A stretch of DNA of 64,000 bases from Aphrophora alni (taxonomy: Eukaryota > Arthropoda > Insecta > Hemiptera > Aphrophoridae). Positions 26,401 to 41,200 of the stretch are shown here, in pieces. Where the stretch lies: assembly GCA_963513935.1 (NCBI GenBank), contig OY740765.1:144649618-144713617 (forward strand). Reading direction: 5' to 3'. The translations under genes and the position numbers were made by a program. Position 1 is the stretch's first letter, and every line of letters begins with the position of its first letter. Below the pieces are notes generated by a model. It did not search any database. It saw nothing but the letters and a program-made list of their open reading frames with translations, and was not told the DNA's origin.

Positions 26401-29192
26401 AAAAATGTTTAATCATGCCAAAATATGCCCACACACTAAATTTAATTAAAATCAGTCTACATGTTTGGGCTCTAGAGCACTGCACATACGTATACAAGAC
26501 AGACATCATTCAGAACATGTTTTTGTTTTTTGAATTCATGGAACCTCAAAACAGATACATCAGCAAAAAACTTGACATTGATTTTTCGACCCATCACAAA
26601 TCTTTCTCTATACTACGTATATATAGTATATACATATATGTCAGAAAGTAAAATGGCATAATATCAGTTTGATAGTTTCTTTAAAGGTAACAAAATTTGC
26701 ACAAATTTGTTATCTAACTGTACAATTTTAAATCATTCTTTCGAGTAAATCATTAAAGTTGGCAGATATAGCTTGCCAAATCAATTACTAAGTTTTTTAA
26801 ATACCCAACTACAGTATATTATTCTCATGTAATGTTGTCTTACCTGTTTGTGCATTTCGACGTTTAACCCGTACGACATCTCATAATACTGTAACATTCA
26901 AAACAAACAATGAAAGATACTTTATAAATTTAAAAGCTAAACAATACAAAACATATTTATATCATTTGAAACCTGGAATAATAAAAATATAACATTCACC
27001 AGCCCATTCATTTAAAAAATCATATATATATTTTTTATAAATAAGAAATTGTAAATGAATTAATAAACAAAACCCATACATATATCATTTGTTCAAATAA
27101 TCACAATCATCCAAAATGTAGCACCTCATTTAAAATTTCATTCCCTTATTTCATCTTTTATAGTTCAGGATGCTTTAAAAAGGACTTTACAACTTTGTAA
27201 ATTCACATAAATTTATTCAGACTACCTACTTACAACCTCTTCTCTATAACAATTATTGGAACTTAGCAGAAGAGAGCTTAGGCTGATAATTGGTCTACTC
27301 TCCAGACACTCCCCAGTGAACTACCATCTCGAACACATGGAAAGGTTACAATGGATACATGTTGCTTTTGTGTAATACATAAAGAAACACCAGAACACTG
27401 GTTGTGCGAGTGCAAACCTCTAGCCAATAAAAGACTACTTATCTCGACATTACATTCCTCACCATTGAAGAGGTAACAGTCGTGTCCCCCAGAACCATTT
27501 TAGGCTTCGTAGGAAGCTTAAATCTTGGTTGGGTCTAAACTTAATTGGGTAGTCACAAAAAATCTTGTTGGATCCAAGTGACAGGAAATTGAGCAGCCTC
27601 GGAACCTCTTAAACTTATAACTATAGAGCTGGTTTTGGTGTCATTTTGTATCAAAATAGAAAAGTTTTTTACCTTATCGTTCGTTAGGTTCAATATGACT
27701 TCGATTGGTCATTTTGCAGACATCCCATCTAAAGTCGATTTTCTGCCAAACCCACAGCAGCATGTCAGGTGTAACTTCAACTGCAGTGTAGCTCAGCGAG
27801 AGAAGCTGGTTAGGGTGGTTTACTATTAGGTTATCACAGACATGTTCCAAGGATTGTTATTTATTTTCACTGCTCCAAATCTGACAGTTGTGTGTATTCA
27901 CTTTAACACTTACATAGAAAGTTGACTAAACACTGAAAACTAAGTTTCCAATGAAATGTAACAATTCTGAACAAAACTCCTTACTAGTGTCTTTTAGCAA
28001 CCCTATCAGTGTCTTTTAGTTCTTGTAGCATTGTTAACCTGTAGGGTTTGAGATGCAAATGTTCTTTCAACACATGGCAAACAGTCACATGTGAAATGCC
28101 CAAATCACTAGAAGTATGCTGGAATGATTTAACAGGACTGTTAACAACGCTTTGCCTCACTTGCACTACGATATCGTATGGGATGATTTCTTATGGCTTA
28201 TTGAACACCCAGTAAATAATGCCACCTACACTTATGCCACTCATAAATGGTAGGCCTACTGGGAGGATCTGCCATAGTCAAAACGACAATTGTCGCAGAC
28301 TTCTATTCTACAAAGCAAAACACACAATGAGTACACTCTGAACCAGTGAAGACAGCCATCGTTGTTACAACTGTCACTAGTGCTTGCGGTGGTGCTAAAT
28401 GATATTATTCATTACATTGAGTCAAAACTTGATCAATTTTGCTACAAAATTACACCAAAACCCGCTCTGTAAGAAGTCTAAATAAATTAAGTTCTTTTGA
28501 AAACACCTTTTATTTAGGAATCTTTTTAATGTAACAATTTAATTAAATATAAAAATCAGATCAAGGATATCAGTATCAATATAGAACAAACCTTTTAAGA
28601 GTACCTTAGTAATCATAGGAAGATCAAAACAGAATATACCAGAAGAAGAAGAAGAATTTTAAGAAAGAAAGTGCTACCATATTTTTCCTTGTTGTTAAAA
28701 GTTTAACACCTATCCATCTTCGTTGCATTATAACAAAAAGGAAGAAAATAATATAAAATGAAGACTCCTAGCCCTTGAATACTCTATTAGTCTCAGGATC
28801 AGAAGAGAATAAGATAAAAAAGATGAAAGAGGGATCTTACCCAAGACTACATGAAAAAAGACATAGATTCAGCTAGCATCTCTCAGGATTCCCAGACCTG
28901 TACTCACTACAGTGCGCATCTGAAGGTAGCACACCAAATGAATAACACCACTCTAGTGTGCAGAAAAATTTAAAACATTGTACAGACTTTCTCACTCACC
29001 CATCCCCAAAACCAAATAAAAACTAATTAATTACTTGAAACAAATGTATTTAAATAAGTAGCCTACCTAAACTTGCTTCGACTATGCTATAAAAATATCT
29101 GCAGCGTAAGTAGTATTTCATTAAAATCAAACTTTTAATGACAGTGGTCAAAGATAATTTAAATTTGTTTCACAATTATTCCTGAATCGTAA

Positions 29193-29223
<31 letters not shown>

Positions 29224-32200
29224 GCAATTTTACACAAGCGTTTGGGTTATTAATCTACACATTTTACTCAAATTTGAACAAACTCACTACAGCTGATTTT
29301 GAAAAATTATGTATTTAATAACAGCATGATTATTGATATTTTTGTTAAAATTTATAGATGAAAATATCTAAATTTAATTGACAACATAAATTCTTTTTTA
29401 GAAAATAAGTGGATTTTGTAAATTTATATTATTTTAGTAGTTAAAACAGATTAACTAGTTTACATGTACATAATTTAAGGAATTAAGTAGTTTTTGGAAA
29501 AATGTCAGTCTGTCTGTCATCAGTGTAGTGTGTACAACCCAAATGAGTGGATAGATTTTAAACAATCAGTATATTTTAGCTACATTTAAAGACATGTTTT
29601 CCATTTCAAAATCCTAAAATTTAAGGGTACCGGTACCTACAATAATACAAATACTACACTAAATTTAAGGCTACCAACCATAAAACAAAACCACATAACT
29701 AAGGGATACCTACTATAATATAAAACCAAAAAAATTAGAGGCACCGACCAAAATACAAAATTTAGGGGTACCTATCATAATACAAAGCCCAAATTTATGA
29801 GTACCTGCCATAATATAAAACCACAAATTTAGGACTACCTACTATAATATGTAATAAAACATTCTTTGGTACCTACCACAATATGAAATAAAAATGTATG
29901 ACTATCCACCATAATACAAAACACAAAATTTATGGGTACCTACCATAATACAAAAAAACAAAATTTATGGGTACCTACCATAATACAAAAACACAAATTT
30001 TAGAGATACTACCATACAATAAACACAAAATTTAGGGGTACCTACCATAATACAAAACACAAAATTGAAGGGTACTAACATAACACAAAATTTAGGGGTA
30101 CCTAGTAAAAATACAAAAACGCAAAATATCTGTAAAAGATTATGATTAAATTTTGCTAAAATGTATCCTCTACAAACATAAACAAAACCCCATCTTCACA
30201 AAAATCTCAGTTCGTAAGTTATCGGTAAAAACAAAACCATATTACTGTAAAGCTGTTATGAAAGATGAATTATCTCAAAATCAGATGTACAGTATCAATT
30301 TCGTTCCAATGTGGAGATTAAAGACATGAAATCATTTGTTTTTTCTCTATCTACTGATCTTCCAGGAAACCTGAAAATTAATTCTCGAATGTGAATCGAC
30401 ACAAGTGGAAATATTTGCACAAAGCTTGTGAAATTCTTATTTATATATTAATTAGACGAAAACGTAGTTATTTTAAACTGTACATGCATTCTGATAATTA
30501 CGCGCGACAAATTTCACAATTAAAGAGATGGAATCCCAACACATTGTTTGCTAAAAAACTCACTGTTGGAGATACTAATTGGATTCAGTGGACAATATCC
30601 ACAGTGTGCAGCTCAAAAACATTGCATCAACTTTCCACCCATAAAACGATTTTATAAAAAAATGTCAGTTTTGTAAAATTAACTATGAACACAGACTTAC
30701 TAATTATAAGGGTATATTCATTTCATTACTGTACAAACCATTTTAAACAATAAATAAAGCCTAAATTTGTTTATAAACTCGTCCTAAAAGTAAATTGTAT
30801 TTGATAAAACAAAAGAATTATGACAATAAAGGTTTTTTTGCCAAATATTCCTATATCATATTTACTTGAATGACAACCTGTTTGGGTCATTAATCATTTC
30901 ACCAAAATCTTAACTAAATTGTTGAGCCGATTTTGAGAAATTAGGTCTTTTATACATTCTTTTTTTTACCAATAACCCCCATTTTTGGAGAAATGGCGAC
31001 CAAGACATTAAAAAAAAAAGCAAAAGACAATCTTCAGGGTCTTAGATGTTAAATTGTTAATCAAATTTGATCAATTCGAAGCTTCTATTATTGGTTTTTA
31101 AAAATGGTTATTTTTTCCAAAATATTTTACACCACAATTTCTCCAAAACATTTTGAGATTTTAAAGTATTTTCTACAGGGTTAGTTTTCCTTTTAATTCT
31201 GCGTCTTTTGATGTAGGCTACATACCATTGATTGAAAAAGTTTTTTTTTTTTTTTTTTAATTTGGCTGAAATTTAGAAACTATAAAAGGCATACAACAAT
31301 TTCAAACAACTTATACAACATTACAAATCACTTTTTTTTTTAATTTGTAAATCACCCACGATTTTGAAATTTACTAAGAGATTTTTATAGTTATGCACAA
31401 ATATCCACAAAACCACCCTATGAAGAGCGCTTAATATTAACTTTTATTAAAAAATTTCTAAGTTTATAAACAATATTTAGAATTTCAAAACAAAAACAAA
31501 ATCAGCTCAAAGTAAAAAATTAAAATACTGCACTTACCATTACATAGTGCCTCTGCATTTCAGTCTTTTCATTAGCTAATTTCTCACATTCCAATTTTAA
31601 CCTGACAACAGAAAACAAAACATATTTCAAGATCATTGTTTATAAACCTGATAACAGCTGTTCTTATAATAAAGAAAAAGACTTAGGATGTTATTTTATG
31701 AATGCTCCTTAGGATTTCCTTACGCTGCTTCTTTAGGCCTCCCTTAATTATCTTTCATTTTAATATACATACTTTAGTATTTCCTTTATTAAGTAAGAGA
31801 AATTGCTAAATTTTTCCTTAAAGATTTAACCTATTATCCTTCCTTCTAAGGTTGGATCTAAGCTACCTTTTTGTTATTGTCCGTTCCTGTTTTCGAAATA
31901 AAATAAACATATCATTTAAAGTTCCATTATATAAATGTACTAAAAACAGAGATATTTGGACAATATTAATTAATATTACAAGGGGAAAAATGAATTAGAA
32001 CATTCTTGTTATATGGTACAAATTTACAGCAAAAATAATTGGTATTTGATTTACGTGTCATTTTCCCCCTTCAACATTGCACTGTTTGTGCTTTTGTTCT
32101 CAATTCATATTTTATATTTTTAACCAATTATTATCCTAGATTAGATAATGCTGGGATCATTTTCCTTTTTTTCTCCTTTTGATTGTTAATTCATCGTCAA

Positions 32201-35200
32201 ACGAATAAAAATAAATTAAAATGTACTAACAAAAAGCAGATGACAGCTGTTTAGCAATTAATGAACAATCAGTTGTAGTGTATTTATGATGTAGTTTCAT
32301 TGGGGTTCCTTTAATCCCTCCTAAAGAAGAACTTAGTAAAGCAATAGAAATGTTAAGGAATGGTCTCAAAATGTGAAATCGGTTAAGGGATGTCTTAGTG
32401 TAAAGGAACAGTTATTAAATAAGTGTTAATTTATGATCTATTAAGAAAGTCCTAAGTAAAGTTAATAAATACACAGTCTATTAATCTGAAATATTGTCCC
32501 TATTTACTGTTTCATTACACTGCACCAAAACAGCTGTTTTTCAATACAAACAACAAAAAGTAGTCTACCAGATATGCCCCTTTTCTATATTGTTGTCTGA
32601 GCACATAAGAAAATCAACTGGCCCACAATAAATCTTTTCAGTGCACCAACCTCAAAATAAACAACAATAAATAATACATGTTAAAGAAGGGATGGATGAT
32701 CTACCCCAAAACATAAAAATAAGAAGCATGAGGATAGCAGAAGAACTATTACCATTAAAGTCCCAAGAATTATAAGAAGCAGAGTATGATAGGTTCTGTG
32801 AATATAAAAAAAAATTTTAAAAAGTAAAAATATTAAACAATTGATGATTATTATGCTTGTGTACTTGTCAGAGAAAACAAAAAATGTGAACCATCCACTC
32901 TGTGGAGTAAATTATCAAATCTTGCTCAAATGTTCAAAAACACATTGATGTTTCAAAGTTCTTTAAGAATCTTGCATTTCTAAAACAACAAAATGTTGAC
33001 TTCAAGTCAAAGAAGTCTAATGTTTTAACTGCAGATCAAGTAACACAGTTTATGATTGAAATGCTTGATCAAAACGTTATTATTATTATTATTAGTATTG
33101 GAAGCACGGTTTACCCTCTAGACACCTCAGCCTATAAGACTTTTTGTGTACTTCCTTATTTCCATACCAAGCTTATTTCTATACACTTGGTTAGGTATAA
33201 TAAAATTTGCCTAGCTAGATCGCTTATCATTTCTAGAGTTCCATTTGTTCCAAAGACCACTAGTCTTCTGAGCCCTATTACTTCACATTTCATAAGTATG
33301 TGTTCTGCAGTTTCCAAGTGTTCATTGCACAGTCTGAATTTCAAGTTACCCCTAGATTAATACCATGTTATTCAAATGTTTCTTAAAAGTGGTGTGTCCT
33401 GTAATAAATCTTAAGATTTTCCTTTAGTTTTGTTTGCTTTTTTCGGCGACAAACCTCGAGAGTTTTTGATCTGAATGGGCTAGTGACCCGTAGAGCTTCC
33501 CTTTGAGAGTTCTCTTCAGTGAACTCTGGTCCCTGATTTTATCCACTTTTCCAGACATCTCTTTACTACAGCTTTATTTATTGACATATCCTGAAAGATA
33601 TCATTGCTCCTTTATTCACCAGGTATCTACCTGGTTCCGGGTCGATAGTTTAACTAAGGACTCCAGGTAAGTCTTTTATGCAAATGACTCTTAGATATTT
33701 AACCTCCTCCGAGAATTCTACGTTTGTACTAAATAGTCTTAATTTCACTTTGTCTATTTTGGTATTTCTTATGGTATTTTTTTGTTTTTTTAGATGATTA
33801 TCTTTGCCAGGTTAATACTCAAACTTTCCTCCCTACATCAGTTTGTAATTATTCTTAATGCTCCGTTCATGAGATCTCCTAAAACATTTAGGAATTTTCC
33901 TTTAATCAACACCACAATGTCATCTCCAAACTGGTTATTAACAAAGGTTATTTTAATTTTTAATTTTAATTTTAATCTTTTCTTCTTTTTTTACATGTAT
34001 GAGGGTTGATTTAATTAGATTGAAAATAAATGACATTCATTCATGAGAAATTTTTAGTTGTTTTTTGGGAATGGTAAAACTTGTAATCCATGAAGTTTTA
34101 CTATTATAAATGAAAATTCCTCTTTTACACCATGTGATTTGTTCTGCAAATGCAATCCCTTACACCCTTCACATATGAAAAGCAACATATTGTTTATAGC
34201 CCTTCGAAATTGAAAATATTCTTCTCAAAATCTCGAATGCCATAACAACAAGTGGTATTCCACGAAAGATTTCAAAATACTTACATCTAAAAAATTCTGA
34301 AGATTACACTGGACATGAACTCAGGTGATCTATGTTGGTGGAAGGTGGAGAGGATTTACTAACTTTTAAAATGTATGACAAGTGACGACCTTCGACAGTA
34401 CGACAGTAGCTGAAGGCAATGTAGAAGAATCGATAGCCAGAAAAATGAAAGTTTCTTAGAAGTTGTTCAGCAGAGTTTGAGAAACAAGAACGGTGAAAGT
34501 TCAACAGAGGCTGTACAAAATAAAACGTCCCAAAATAAGCTAGTGGAGGACAACCTTGTTTACTGGGAAGTTGATGACCTATTAAATGACAATTTGGAAG
34601 TTGAAGAAATGAATTTAGAAGGCAATCAAAACAATGATATGAAATCTGTGGGGGGAAAACCTTAAAAAAATTTTTTTTCAATAGGCCTACTCCAAAATAC
34701 ACTTCCTAACGAAGGCATCCATCACTAGTTCACTGTTATTATTAATTTTTTTAATTGATTTATTGTTTGTAATACTAAATGGTTGTTTACTAAATAGCAA
34801 CATTATTTGTTCCATATTTATACTGTGCAAATCAAGTTTTGTTCTATAAATAAAATTTTGTTATTGTGAAAAATCCATTTTTTTTCCATCCATATATTTT
34901 TTCAGAATAATGTAAAGTACTGTTCATAAGTCGTCTCAGAAGTTTGTTTTTTTTTGTGGTTGCTTAAGAATTATTCCAAAATTACTCACCAAAAATGTCA
35001 GTTGGGTAGTTGTCAGTCAAAAAGTGATTGTATTTGATTTGAATCTAGCTTTTAATAATGGTAATCAAGGTTCATTTATTGTGTTTGCTAATTAATTCTG
35101 AATATTGCTAAAAAAAATTTACTTGTGATTTTGCTCACCATTTTGGGCCATTAGTTTTCATATTTCACTAAAATTTTGAATGAAATCGGTGGAGTTGATT

Positions 35201-38200
35201 TTGAGAAATTACATATTTCATAACTGATTTATTTTTGCGGGAAGCATGGAGTTACCAATAACTCACAAACCGACAATTTCAGGGGGATAGTGACCTATAT
35301 ATTTTGTTTGGTGTACACAAATAGTAACGTAATTAATTACAGTATTTCATATTTATACTAAGTAAATCCACTTTTATTCTATTAATTCAGTTAAACAAAT
35401 TTTGTTATTATGAAAAAAGCATTTTTCATCTCTTCTTGCATTATAATGAAATGTACTGTTCATAACTTATAACTATTGTTCATTCATGATTTGAAGTAAC
35501 TTAAGAGATTATATTTTAGAAAAAATTTGATGAAAATCGTTGAAGCTGATTATAGATACTTATAATTAATTAGAGTTTTGGTCTTTACTCTAATTTGGTA
35601 CCTCCAAATTTTGAATTATCAAACAAATTAAAATCAGTGCAATCATTTAGACTGTCAATGGATGGCTCGAAAACGATTTTTTTTGCTTCAGAAAACCTTT
35701 AAAGGATACTTACATGAAAAACTAACAAAGATTTTACAGAGAGACCACACAACTTTCTCTAGACTATGTATATGTAAAATGAAATAAATCTAAATGAAAT
35801 TGGCATCATGTTGTATGACATCCATATGGCTAGAACCTATAACTCGAATGTTCTTTTATATTCACTCAAGAATTTATGAATATGTTGAAAACAAAAACAT
35901 CGACTATGACAGTCTAAAAATTACAAATGACAAATTACCATGTCATCATTTCTTGCAATTATCAATGATGTGGTTTTAGATAATGTTTTTTTAACATGCT
36001 TTATTAGCTATCTCTAAAGAGAAAGTATAATGATAGGCAAAAAAATAATATATACTGTATTGACTGAAGTGGAAATATCAGTTTTGATTTCCTTGTTCTA
36101 AATGTTTTCAAAACAGGCTATGCTAAATTTTTTCCAATTTTTTTTTAATAAATGGGAAACAATTAAAATAAATAGTCACTAACAACTCGATTTTATTATG
36201 TTGTGTCTTGTTTAAGAGATGAAAACCCTCTCTGTCATGACTGCCTTAAACAGTTGATGACATATTGTCATCAAACAATGTAATGCATGCAGATCATCTG
36301 ACTGGTTGGTTTCTTGGGCCAAGTAGTAAATGTTTAATTGTATTAGTATATCAAATCGCTTTGCTTGGGGCAATGGCTCAGCCCTAACAGGCCTCAAAGC
36401 AGTATATATGTGATTAAAGCCTCCACTCCCTGTGCTTGTGTTGGTGTCTCTGCCCTGAACACGAATATCTCTTTTTCTTGTTTTTGACAATAACTTTTCT
36501 ATTTGTAGTCGTATAAAGGTAGGGTTGGTAAAATTATGTGTGTAGAATTGAAATCTGCAAACTAGTATCTAATTTAATGTGTTAAAAAATAAATAATTCG
36601 TAAGATATGAACAAAATACTGTTTTAAATGTTTGCCATTTTGACATTTATAATTCTGTTTTTATGAAATTCAATGGGATTCTTTACAAGTACACACACTA
36701 TAATCCCATGTTCTTATTTTTATTTTTGTAACCGCTATCATTTCATAAATACAGACGACAATGGATGGGAGGCATATGAAAATCACTTTCTATTTCCCGA
36801 GGCCATAACATGTGAATATCTGTCAAAAAGCAGATTGAAATTTTCAACTTTTATGAAAATTACCCTAAACTTTGTATACTGGGTAAATAAAAAGAAAATA
36901 ATATAAAATTAAGAGCCCGCCAATATGCCAAGGTCGGAAGAGAACAAGAATTGGTCAAAAGAGACCTGATAGGAAAGATGAACGAGAGGGATCTAACCCA
37001 AGACTACATGGCAAGAAGGTGTAGATGCAGCTAGGATTACCACACCAGTACTCACTATAGTAAACCTCTTAGGGCAAACTCAATTTAAATTAAATAGAAA
37101 TAACTGAATAAAATAACGATTTACACTAAGGATGGTTTTATGGTAGAAACAAGCCAAGCTTAGGCTATATTTAAATATATAAATATATACGGTAATTTTT
37201 TGAAAACTCAGTTCTATTATTTAAAAGATGGAAAGATATATATGTATAATCTGTTCCCAGAACAGTTATTCACCTTTAGGGGGAAACTTAGAACTCCTAT
37301 TTACAAAATACAAAAAACCTCTACCACCCTATCTCAAATATATGTAATGGACACATATTATGGCTTCTGATACCTCAAATTAAGCCCCTTTGAAAACCAT
37401 GCATTTCTGTTGAAAGGAAATAAAAATCGGCCAATGCTACACTCAAAAATGTTATTTTGTAAGTTATTTTCTAGAATTTTATAAAAATAGTACAGTATTT
37501 ATATTTCAATACCGATTGGACAAACAGCATGTAATGGGCAAGTTTTATTGTTTTCATGATAGTAAAACTGAAATATTTAAAACATATATTTAGTCGAACA
37601 AATTATAATTTTGTTTTAATTTACAAATATTTCAAGACGTATCGCTAAATTTTACTAACCTTAAACATTAATACTTATTTAACTTACTAGAATTTGCTTG
37701 AATTTACTGAATTTATTATTATTAAAAATATTCAGATTTGCGCTAGAGAGAACTGTGCCATGTTTTCTTTACAGCCCATTCAAAATTTAATTATACAAAC
37801 AATTTTGTTTAAAGAGTTTAATTATAATCTAATCTAAATGTAAATATTTAGGTAAGTATAGAAATTTTTTTTCAGCATTCCTTGATATTTGAGAATGGCT
37901 TTTCATTTAGTTCAAACTTTCATTTCTGACATTAACCCTAAATATTATTTCTTATACTACCCCAACAATAATTTAAGGTTTCAGAACTGGAATAGCAATT
38001 TTATTTTTTGTGAGAAGGTTTCATTACAATTAGTTAATGATAAGAAGTCAGTTTTCCTTAGGTGTCATCAACTGAACTGTTTTCATAGTATATAAATCGA
38101 TGTGGAATTTTGCAGATATAACCCTTTGTGCTCCCCAGAGATCAAACAGCCCAAACAAGTGGAACTATTTTATTCAAATTTGTTGTGACCATTTTTTTAA

Positions 38201-41200
38201 CTCAAAATTTAGGATACCTGTCCAATAGAAAACACGAATATATGATTTCCTCAAGATTGATATAACGTAATCAAAATTTGCACAAGTGTAGCCCGTCAAA
38301 CAAGACTAACTGGTCATCACTCAGAAAATGATGGTTCATAAGTTATCGGTAAAAAACCAAAAATCAGTCATGTTGTAAATTAAATAATTTGTCAATATTG
38401 AGTCTACCGATTTAGTTCAAAATTTTAGTGAAATATGAAAATTAATAACTGAAAACCAAAATCGTTAGTCAAAAATTATCCAGGGTTCAGGAATAATTGG
38501 CAAAAAACATAATTACTGAACCTCAAAGCTCGATTTAAATTGAATACAATTTACGCTGAAGATAGGTTAAAGACATATAAAAAAAAACTTATTTAAATAT
38601 CAGTTTTCATTTGGTTTTGGGGATGGTTAAGAAAGTCTATGGAACTTTTCTGCACAGTTTATTTTTTATAAATGTCTCCAAATAATGGAGTATTGTGATG
38701 CTAGCATTTTCCTGTTTATAATACAAGTCAATATTGATATTACAAAATCCCTAAATATTGCTCTTCAGCGTTAGTTTGGAATATTTCCACAAGGTGACAT
38801 AAAATGTAAGTTAGCTCGAAAAGTAAAATGAGAAAATGTTAAAGGACTCCACTCCATGGCTAATCAAATTTCCCATAATAAGCTTCAACTTTTAATCAGC
38901 TACTGTATGTAAATATTCATCTATCAGATCAGTTGATATTAATAGAAGTTTGTTTTGACAGTCAGTTTTAAAAACTGTTTGATTTTCTATTTTTAAAGTT
39001 GTTTGATAATGCTGCATTGCTCAGTATTAATATTGTTTAACAGGACATTTGCCATTATTTGTGTTTATGAAAACTAATATTCAAAGTTTTGAGAGTATAA
39101 ATCAACTCCCTTTATCAAGTGAAACTAGATTTTAAAGTGAAAAACATCAACATAGCCTAGTAGTTCCTTTCTAAGGTTATACATTTAGTTTTAATTTCCA
39201 AACGTGTCTCTAATTTCCTAGGAGGCCAAAATTGTGATTGTAAAAAAAATAGTTAAAAATTATTATTTTTAAAATGTCATGTTCATTTTTATTTTTTAAA
39301 TAATTGCTTTTTTTCACCTCAAATCAAATGTTGAAATTAAATATACAAATCATTTTTGGTTCACTGAATCATTTTTAATCAATTATAATTTGAATAGTGG
39401 TGTTTATTTGAACTGTGTTTACAGTTCAATACAATGTTGTATTACAACTACTAACATAACTAATAACAAAATAAATAATAAAGACTAAATAAATTTCATA
39501 AATAGACATGAGTGTTATTGTAGCCAATAAAAAAAAATTTTAAACTAAGATTGCAATACTTATTTAAATTGTCTGTAGGTTTTCAGTTAAATATAATCTT
39601 ACAATTAAACACAGAAAATATGATTGTAATGAGAACTGAAAACTTAATGATTATATCAAAAAGATCTATAATTTATTGATGTAATTCTCTCAGTGTAGCG
39701 CAAATAAGAAGTCAGATAAAAAACTTTTCTTTAAAAAAACTCGAAACAAGTTTTATGAGTAATTAAAATATATAAAATTAACATTTTAATCATTTTTAAA
39801 ATGCACTGACACCTTAAGAATCCTTGTAATCAGGTGCTACATTATTAGGGTTAAATATGTATGTGATATAACAGGAGAGGGCGAAGACACGTGTTGTACA
39901 TCCAATATTTTTATAAATATACTCTCGCTCAAGACTGCCCTCACAGCTACTTTGTTCTAAGTTGGTAAATCCACACAAGGCAATGATGAATATCTATTTG
40001 TTATCAGTGACTTACCGCCAGCAATCCTTGAATTTTTCTTCTTTTTCAGTTTATATGTTCATATAACAAATTTCACTACACGTGTTTCGGATATTATCGT
40101 CCATCGCCGGGTAATAAACACTTAATGAAATATTCAACATAAAATACAAGTATCCACATAACCAGTGGCGTAAATAGGATTTTAATTTGGGGTGATTAAC
40201 CTGGAAGAAGACACTACCGAGGGATCCCCCAACTCAAATCGGGAGGTCCGAGGGTCTTACCCTGGAGAATTAAAAAAATTTATACTCTTAAAAGCGCGAT
40301 TTTAGCGACTTTATTTTCTATTTTTGTTTTACGTAGTAGCTTCCATTTGCTATTTTGATTTAAAATTGTTACGTTTTAGTTATTGATTTTCTTAACTTAT
40401 AAGTGCTTAACGGTATATGTTAAAACAGCAGTATTTTAAAACTTTTAGATTTAAAAAAAAAAATTTTTATTGATTTTTTTCTAAGTATTATTATTAGTCT
40501 TTGGGGGTGATTGATCACCCGATCACCCCCCCCTTATTTACGCCACTGCACATAACATTCACGCACAATGAAACACAATATTTCATTTTACATTAATGTC
40601 TCCGCGCTGGCGCTATATAGTATACTATGCATTGGTTACTGTACGTATGGTAATAGTGATACCTTTTGGAAGATAGGGAAAAACCACTAAAGGAAAAAAT
40701 CATCAATAATGAGCTACAACCCAAAGTTTAATTATAAAACAAAAATGAATAAACGTCCCGAGATATGGCAAACATATCCCACGTTACATGTTGTATTAAA
40801 ATCGCTCCACACGTTTAAGCTGTAGGGAACAACACATAATTCCAAAAACACTTTCTTGGACTCCTCAGCTCGGATATTTCCGCAAGACACTCTATATCAA
40901 TTTCAGATATTGGGGGGGGGGAGTATATTCTTTCCATAACTCACACTTAGATAGTCTTGAAAGCCTTTGAAATAACTCCAGATGTGGTTAAAAGGGCTCA
41001 CTCATAGTGACAAACCCGAGAGATCTTACCTGCATCTACACCTTTCCTCATGCAGTCTTGGGTTACATCCCTCTCTCTTATCTTTCTTACGAGATCGCTC
41101 TTGAACAATTCCTGTTTTTTATACTGACACTATTTGATTATTCCAATGGTTGTTATTTTATTCCCTTTTTCATAAGGCGTAAGTGAAAGAGTCTCCACTC

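Noticed and set aside
29620..30125. Possible CRISPR-like repeat array
   Set aside because: Units are contiguous and diverged without unique spacers of constant size, in a eukaryotic intron: a minisatellite.
33052..33360. 102-codon plus-strand frame
   Set aside because: Spans the end of the recombinase relic and the antisense of the retrotransposon finger; not one gene.
34304..34702. 132-codon minus-strand frame
   Set aside because: Antisense to a more coding-like plus-strand relic; composition and lack of motifs suggest a shadow frame.
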